Shown: piece after piece, positions 59,824 through 64,000 of the stretch
How positions within the stretch are numbered: the stretch's first letter is position 1
Layout: the number at the start of each line of letters is the position of its first letter
Source: JBGAPI01 sp044221335
GTDB taxonomy: Bacteria > Pseudomonadota > Gammaproteobacteria > Xanthomonadales > Ahniellaceae
Direction: 5' to 3'
Length of the DNA stretch: 64,000 nt
Assembly: GCA_044221335.1 (NCBI GenBank)
Contig: JBGAPI010000003.1
Coordinates: 62,001-126,000, forward strand
Made by a program: the position numbers and the translations under genes
Notes under the pieces: model-generated
The model's input: the letters and a program-made list of their open reading frames with translations, nothing else
Told to the model about the DNA's origin: nothing
Databases searched by the model: none

Positions 59824-60894
59824 TCACGCGAGGACTCCCTTGGTGCTAGGCAGGTCGGTGCCGTCGCGCCGGATCGCCTGCCGCAGCGCGCGCGCCACTC
59901 CCTTGAAGCACGCTTCGATCATGTGGTGCGTGTTCTCGCCGGACACCCGGACGTGCAGGTTGGCGCCGAGTGCGTCGGCGAAGCTGTGGAAGAAGTGCGA
60001 CACCAGCTCGGTCGGCAGGTCGCCGACCCGCTCGCGCTTGAACTCGCCGTCGAATTCCAGCCACGCGCGACCGGACAGATCGAGCGCGACCTCGACGCGC
60101 GCCTCGTCCATCGGCAGCAGGTAGCCGTAGCGTGCGATGCCGCGCTTGTCGCCGAGCGCCTGGCGCAGCGCCTGTCCGAGCGCGATCGCGCTGTCCTCGA
60201 CGGTGTGGTGCTCGTCGATGTGGGTGTCGCCGGCGCAGGTCAGGGTCAGCGCGAAGCCGCCATGGCGACCGATCTGCTCCAGCATGTGGTCGAAGAAGCC
60301 GATGCCGGTGGCGACCTCGGCTGCCGCCTCGCGGTCGAGGTCGACGTCGACGCGGATGCGGGTCTCCTTCGTGATCCGCTCGACCTTGGCGCGCCGCGGC
60401 CGGTCGACCAGCGCGTGCGCGATCTCCGGCCAGCGATCCGGGCCGGGCGCCAGCTTGAAACCGCGGATGCCGAGATTGCGGGCAAATTCGAGGTCGGTGT
60501 CGCGGTCGCCCACCATCGCGCTGGCGTCGAGATCGAGATCTCCGCGCGTGAGGTACTCGAGCACCATGCCGATGCCGGGCTTGCGCGTCGGCAGGTTGTC
60601 CTTGGCGAACGACCGGTCGATGTGGATGCCGGCGAAACTGAGCCCCTGCGACTCGAACACCTGCAGCAGCAGCGCCTGGATCTTGTCGAAGCCCTCCTCG
60701 GGATACTGCGGCAGGCCGAGGCCGTCCTGGTTCGTCACCATCACGAACTCGTAGCCGGCATCGCGCAGCCGGAGCATCGCCGGGATCACGCCCTCGACGA
60801 GGCGGAACTTCTCGTAGCTGTCGATCTGGAAGTCGGCGGGCTCCTCGATCAGCGTGCCATCGCGATCGACGAACAGGATCTTGCGGCGGCTCAT
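59824..60894 (-). CDS. hisB: Bifunctional histidinol-phosphatase/imidazoleglycerol-phosphate dehydratase
   Basis: 356-residue fused HisB of the gammaproteobacterial type. N-terminal HAD phosphatase: KILFVDRDGTLIEEP with the DxD nucleophile pair, MVGDRDTDLEFARNLGI. C-terminal dehydratase (about 165-356): DVDLDREAAAEVATGIGFFD, the HHTVEDSAIALGQALRQALG metal site, and GENTHHMIEACFKGVARALR with the second metal site. ATG overlaps the hisC stop codon. Confidence 0.97.
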   Translation of the reverse strand: MSRRKILFVDRDGTLIEEPADFQIDSYEKFRLVEGVIPAMLRLRDAGYEFVMVTNQDGLGLPQYPEEGFDKIQALLLQVFESQGLSFAGIHIDRSFAKDNLPTRKPGIGMVLEYLTRGDLDLDASAMVGDRDTDLEFARNLGIRGFKLAPGPDRWPEIAHALVDRPRRAKVERITKETRIRVDVDLDREAAAEVATGIGFFDHMLEQIGRHGGFALTLTCAGDTHIDEHHTVEDSAIALGQALRQALGDKRGIARYGYLLPMDEARVEVALDLSGRAWLEFDGEFKRERVGDLPTELVSHFFHSFADALGANLHVRVSGENTHHMIEACFKGVARALRQAIRRDGTDLPSTKGVLA

Positions 60895-61976
60895 GCGGCG
60901 CTCCTGGCCGACCCGACGGACCCGAGCACGGTCGCCAGCGCGCCGAGGAAGGCGTCGTTCTCCTCGGACCGACCGATGCTCACCCGCAGGAAGCCCGCCA
61001 GCCCGAGGTAGTGGCCGACCTGCCGGACGACCACCCCGGCCGCCAGCAGCGCGCGATAGCACGCCTCGGCGTCGTCGACCTGGAACGCGAGGAAGTTGGC
61101 GGCGCTCGGCAGCACCCGACGCACGCCGCGCTCCGCGACGAGCCGCGCGGCGACCCGCTCGCGCTCCGCGACGACGGCGGCGATCCGCTGCCGCGCGCGC
61201 TCGACGCCGGCCGGCGCGAGCGCCTGCAGGGCCACGTCGACCGACGGCGTCGGCAACGGATACGGGGCCAGCAGGCGACGCAGCACGGCGATCAGGGCCG
61301 GCGCGGCGATCAGCGTGCCGATCCGCGCGCCGGCGAGTCCGTGCGCCTTCGACAGCGTCCGCAGCACGACCAGGTTGGCGCCTTCCACCACCGCATCGGC
61401 CACGCTGCCCTGCGACGAGAATTCGACGTAGGCCTCGTCGACCACGACCAGCGCGTGGCCGTCGAGGCGCGCGGCCAGCCGGAGCAGGTCGTCGCGCGCG
61501 ACGACCCCGCCGCTGGGATTGTTGGGCGTGCAGACGTAGACCAGCTTGACCCGGGGATCGAGCGCGCTCGCCGTCACCGCATCGATGTCGAGCGCGAAGC
61601 CGCGCGCCGCATCGAGCGGCACGTCGAGCACCTTGGCGTCCTGCAGCTCCGCCGCGACGCGGTACATCGCGAAGGTCGGCTGCGAGATCACGATCGCGTC
61701 GGCGCGCGCCTCGCAGTAGGCCCGGGTCAGCAGGTCGATGGGCTCGTCGGAGCCGCGCCCGACCAGCAGGCAGTCGGCGGGGACGCCGTACAGCGTCGCG
61801 AGCGCGGCGAGCAGCGCCGGCGGCTGCGGATCGGGATAGCGGTTGCAGTGGTGGCCGTCGTCCCACGGCGACTCGTTGGCGTTGAGCAGCACGCGGCCGC
61901 CACTCGCCTCCATCCGGGCCGAGGAATAGCCGCGCAGCCGGGCCACGCTGGCGCGCAATCGATCGAGACGGCTCAT
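60891..61976 (-). CDS. hisC: Histidinol-phosphate aminotransferase
   Basis: 361-residue class I PLP aminotransferase. Seen: LLNANESPWDDGHHCNRYPD, GRGSDEPIDLLTRAYCEARA, YVCTPNNPSGGVV, VVVDEAYVEF, and the PLP lysine in LRTLSKAHGLAGARIG. ATG overlaps the hisD stop codon as ATGA. Confidence 0.97.
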   Translation of the reverse strand: MSRLDRLRASVARLRGYSSARMEASGGRVLLNANESPWDDGHHCNRYPDPQPPALLAALATLYGVPADCLLVGRGSDEPIDLLTRAYCEARADAIVISQPTFAMYRVAAELQDAKVLDVPLDAARGFALDIDAVTASALDPRVKLVYVCTPNNPSGGVVARDDLLRLAARLDGHALVVVDEAYVEFSSQGSVADAVVEGANLVVLRTLSKAHGLAGARIGTLIAAPALIAVLRRLLAPYPLPTPSVDVALQALAPAGVERARQRIAAVVAERERVAARLVAERGVRRVLPSAANFLAFQVDDAEACYRALLAAGVVVRQVGHYLGLAGFLRVSIGRSEENDAFLGALATVLGSVGSARSAA

Positions 61977-63319
61977 CGGGTCGCTCCGTTGTTTCCTGCC
62001 AGCCGGACCGCGACCGCGCGCTCGTGCGCGACGAGGCCCTCGGCCCGCGCCAGCGTCATCGCGCAGGGGCCGATCGCCGCGAGTCCCGCCAGAGTCGCCT
62101 CCTGCACGCTGATCGATTTCATGAAGCTCGCCACCGACACGCCGGACCAGGCGCGCGCCGCGCCGTAGGTCGGCAGCACGTGGTTGGTGCCCGAGCAGTA
62201 GTCGCCGAGCGACTCCGGCGTGTGGCTGCCGAGGAACACCGAACCCGCGGACTCGACCCGGGCCAGCAAGGCGCGCGGGGCGGCGACCTCGAGGATCAGG
62301 TGCTCCGGGGCATACCCGTTCGACAGCGCGACCGCCTCGGCGAGGTCGCCGACGACGATCAGGCGGCTGCCGGCGAGTGCCTGCGCCGCGATCGCTCGCC
62401 GCGGCAGCGTCGCGAGCTGTTCCGCGAGTTCGACGCGGACGGCGGCAGCCAGCGCGGCGGAATCGGTCAGCAGGATCGCCTGCGCGTCCGGGCTGTGCTC
62501 GGCCTGCGCGAGCAGGTCGGCGGCGACGAAGGCGGGGTCGGCGGTGCCATCGGCGATCACCAGCACTTCCGACGGCCCTGCCGGCATGTCGATCGCCGGA
62601 CCGCCGGCGGTCGCCGCGACCTGCAGCTTGGCCTCGGTGACATAGGCGTTGCCGGGCCCGAACAGCTTGTCGCAGCGCGGCACGCTGGCGGTGCCGACGC
62701 TCATCGCGGCGATCGCCTGCGCGCCGCCGATCCGGAACGCGCGCGCGATGCCGCAGCGCCGCGCGGCATACAGCACGGCGGCATCGATGCCGCCCTCGCG
62801 GTCCGGCGGCGAGCACAGCACGACCTCGCGGCAGCCGGCGATCTGCGCCGGCACGCCGAGCATCAGCGCGGTCGACGGCAGCGGCGCGCTGCCGGCCGGC
62901 ACGTAGAGGCCGACCGTCGCGATCGGCCGCCAGACGATCTCGCAGCGCACGCCCGGAGCGGTGTCGACGCCGACTTCGCGCGGCCGCGCGGCCTCGTGGA
63001 AGGCGCGGATGCGGCCGTAGGCCTCGTCGATCGCCGCCCGCACGTCGTCGGCCAGGTTCGCGATCGCGGCATCGATCCGCGCCCGCGGCAGTTCGATGCT
63101 GTCGATCTCGACCTCGTCGTAGCGTCGGGTCAGGAGGCGCAGCGTCTGGTCGCCATCGGCGCGGACCTGGTCGATGATGCGGGCGACGGCGGCGCGCAGC
63201 TCGTCCGCACGCGCGAGCGCAGGGCGTGCCAGTGCGGCGGCGCGTGCGCCGGCATCGAGTCGCGCCCAGATCAGAATCTCCGGGAGCGACGGAATCGGGT
63301 TGTCGATCGCGGCGCTCAT
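61973..63319 (-). CDS. hisD: Histidinol dehydrogenase
   Basis: 448-residue zinc enzyme performing the last two oxidations to histidine. Seen: GLYVPAGSAPLPSTALMLG, GPGNAYVTEAKLQVA, DMPAGPSEVLVIAD, ADLLAQAEHSPDAQ and the zinc/catalytic region GYAPEHLILEV, SLGDYCSGTNHVLPT. ATG overlaps the hisG stop codon as ATGA; 31 upstream open codons are not part of the family. Confidence 0.97.
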   Translation of the reverse strand: MSAAIDNPIPSLPEILIWARLDAGARAAALARPALARADELRAAVARIIDQVRADGDQTLRLLTRRYDEVEIDSIELPRARIDAAIANLADDVRAAIDEAYGRIRAFHEAARPREVGVDTAPGVRCEIVWRPIATVGLYVPAGSAPLPSTALMLGVPAQIAGCREVVLCSPPDREGGIDAAVLYAARRCGIARAFRIGGAQAIAAMSVGTASVPRCDKLFGPGNAYVTEAKLQVAATAGGPAIDMPAGPSEVLVIADGTADPAFVAADLLAQAEHSPDAQAILLTDSAALAAAVRVELAEQLATLPRRAIAAQALAGSRLIVVGDLAEAVALSNGYAPEHLILEVAAPRALLARVESAGSVFLGSHTPESLGDYCSGTNHVLPTYGAARAWSGVSVASFMKSISVQEATLAGLAAIGPCAMTLARAEGLVAHERAVAVRLAGNNGATR

Positions 63320-64000
63320 GCCAGCATCCGCTCCACCGGCAGCACCAGGAGCGCGCTGGCACCGGCGCGCTTCAGCGACTCGAGCTGGTTCCAGCTCACC
63401 GAGCCGGTGCACAGCGACTGCACTGCCAGCACGTCGGGGCTGTCGACCAGCACCGTCGTCTGGGCTTCGGCCCCCGCGGGCAACTGGTCGCGCACCGCGG
63501 CCCAGGCGTCCCGGCGGGTGCGGAACAGCAAGAGCTTCGCATCCTTGACCGCCAGCACGCCGTCGAGACGCCGCAGCAGCAGCTCGGCCAGTTCGCCGCG
63601 CGCGTCGGCCAGCTCGCGGGTGGCGCCGACCAGCACCGCCTCGGTGTCGAAGATCCGCGCCGCCTCGCGCAGCTGATTGGCGACCAGTGTGCCGCCGCTC
63701 TGCACGAGGTCGCAGATCACGTCCGCGGTGCCGAGCCGCGGCGCGATCTCGACCGAGCCGTTCAGCACCACGACGCTGGCGTCGACACTGTTGCGCTTGA
63801 GGAAATCGCCGAGCAGGTTCGGATAGCTGGTCGCGATCCGCTTCCCGGAGAGATCGGCCGGGCTCTCGTAGGGCTCGTCCTGCGGCACCGCGATCGACAG
63901 CCGGCAGGCGCCGAAGCCGAGGCCGCGCAGCTCGGTGAGCCGCGCGCCGCGCTCGGCCTCGAAACCGAGGCGCTGTTCCGCATAGACGTTGCGGCCGACG
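63316..64000 (-). CDS. hisG: ATP phosphoribosyltransferase (partial, 5' end outside window)
   Basis: First enzyme of histidine biosynthesis, feedback-inhibited. Visible part is the C-terminal 227 residues: AEQRLGFEAERGARLTELRG, ADLSGKRIATSYPNLLGDFL, GSVEIAPRLGTADVICDLVQ, SGGTLVANQLREAARIFDTE, and a C-terminal ACT-like regulatory domain (VLVDSPDVLAVQSLCTGSVS), so this is the long, self-standing form. The reading frame is open at the right edge. First his gene in the window, directly upstream of hisD. Confidence 0.95.
   Translation of the reverse strand, partial: VGRNVYAEQRLGFEAERGARLTELRGLGFGACRLSIAVPQDEPYESPADLSGKRIATSYPNLLGDFLKRNSVDASVVVLNGSVEIAPRLGTADVICDLVQSGGTLVANQLREAARIFDTEAVLVGATRELADARGELAELLLRRLDGVLAVKDAKLLLFRTRRDAWAAVRDQLPAGAEAQTTVLVDSPDVLAVQSLCTGSVSWNQLESLKRAGASALLVLPVERMLA

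Overview
The window is GC-rich, densely coded gammaproteobacterial DNA. The layout suggests the Xanthomonadales/Lysobacterales: a gammaproteobacterial-order his operon, a YtrA-type GntR/ABC operon, paired RfaH-like and EPS-type MarR regulators, and short GTAGGAGCGGC-type intergenic repeats. This is an inference from gene content and repeat style, not a database match. I saw no tRNA, rRNA, transposase or CRISPR array.

About 45 kb (1-45.6 kb, almost all minus strand) is one exopolysaccharide/capsule or O-polysaccharide locus. Read in the direction of transcription it starts with sugar-nucleotide enzymes (ugd, a UDP-glucuronate decarboxylase, galE). Next come an RfaH-like antiterminator, an exact 12/12 ops element (41400-41411, minus strand) and an EPS-type MarR regulator. 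The operon proper follows: a UDP-HexNAc dehydrogenase, a GT-C enzyme, an asparagine-synthase-like amidotransferase, and a Wzm/Wzt ABC exporter with a carbohydrate-binding-type C-terminal domain. After these come a 2OG-Fe(II) oxygenase, an FkbM methyltransferase, an MBOAT/SGNH acylation pair and a long run of glycosyltransferases. The left end has a Wzy-type polymerase, more glycosyltransferases, a WcaF-type acetyltransferase, gmd and fcl (GDP-fucose), a WecA-type initiating transferase and an O-antigen-ligase/polymerase. It finishes with an outer-membrane beta-barrel, a short Wza-like export protein and a Wzc-like co-polymerase/kinase cut by the window edge. Most neighbouring genes overlap by 4 bases (ATGA or GTGA), so translation is probably coupled. 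Two plus-strand islands, each led by an OafA-type acyltransferase, interrupt the run. The locus can make UDP-GlcA, UDP-xylose, UDP-Gal, a UDP-HexNAcA and GDP-fucose. About seventeen glycosyltransferase-like genes point to a complex, acylated and possibly methylated and amidated heteropolymer. No Wzx flippase is visible.

The region 45.7-52.6 kb holds separate small units: a secreted protein with three evenly spaced C-x-C motifs and a lamin-tail-like domain, an exported FKBP prolyl isomerase, an NTF2-like protein, REP-like repeats, an exported glutathione peroxidase, and a plus-strand operon (small exported protein, YtrA regulator, ABC ATPase, ABC permease). The promoter of that operon is overlapped by a GGTG-N16-CACC palindrome.

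The region 52.6-56.8 kb encodes an exported TPR/CHAT-protease protein and a downstream protein with an exact 120-bp tandem repeat in its C-terminus. From 57.0 kb to the right edge is the histidine operon in the order hisG-D-C-B-H-A-F-IE (minus strand), with hisG cut by the window edge.
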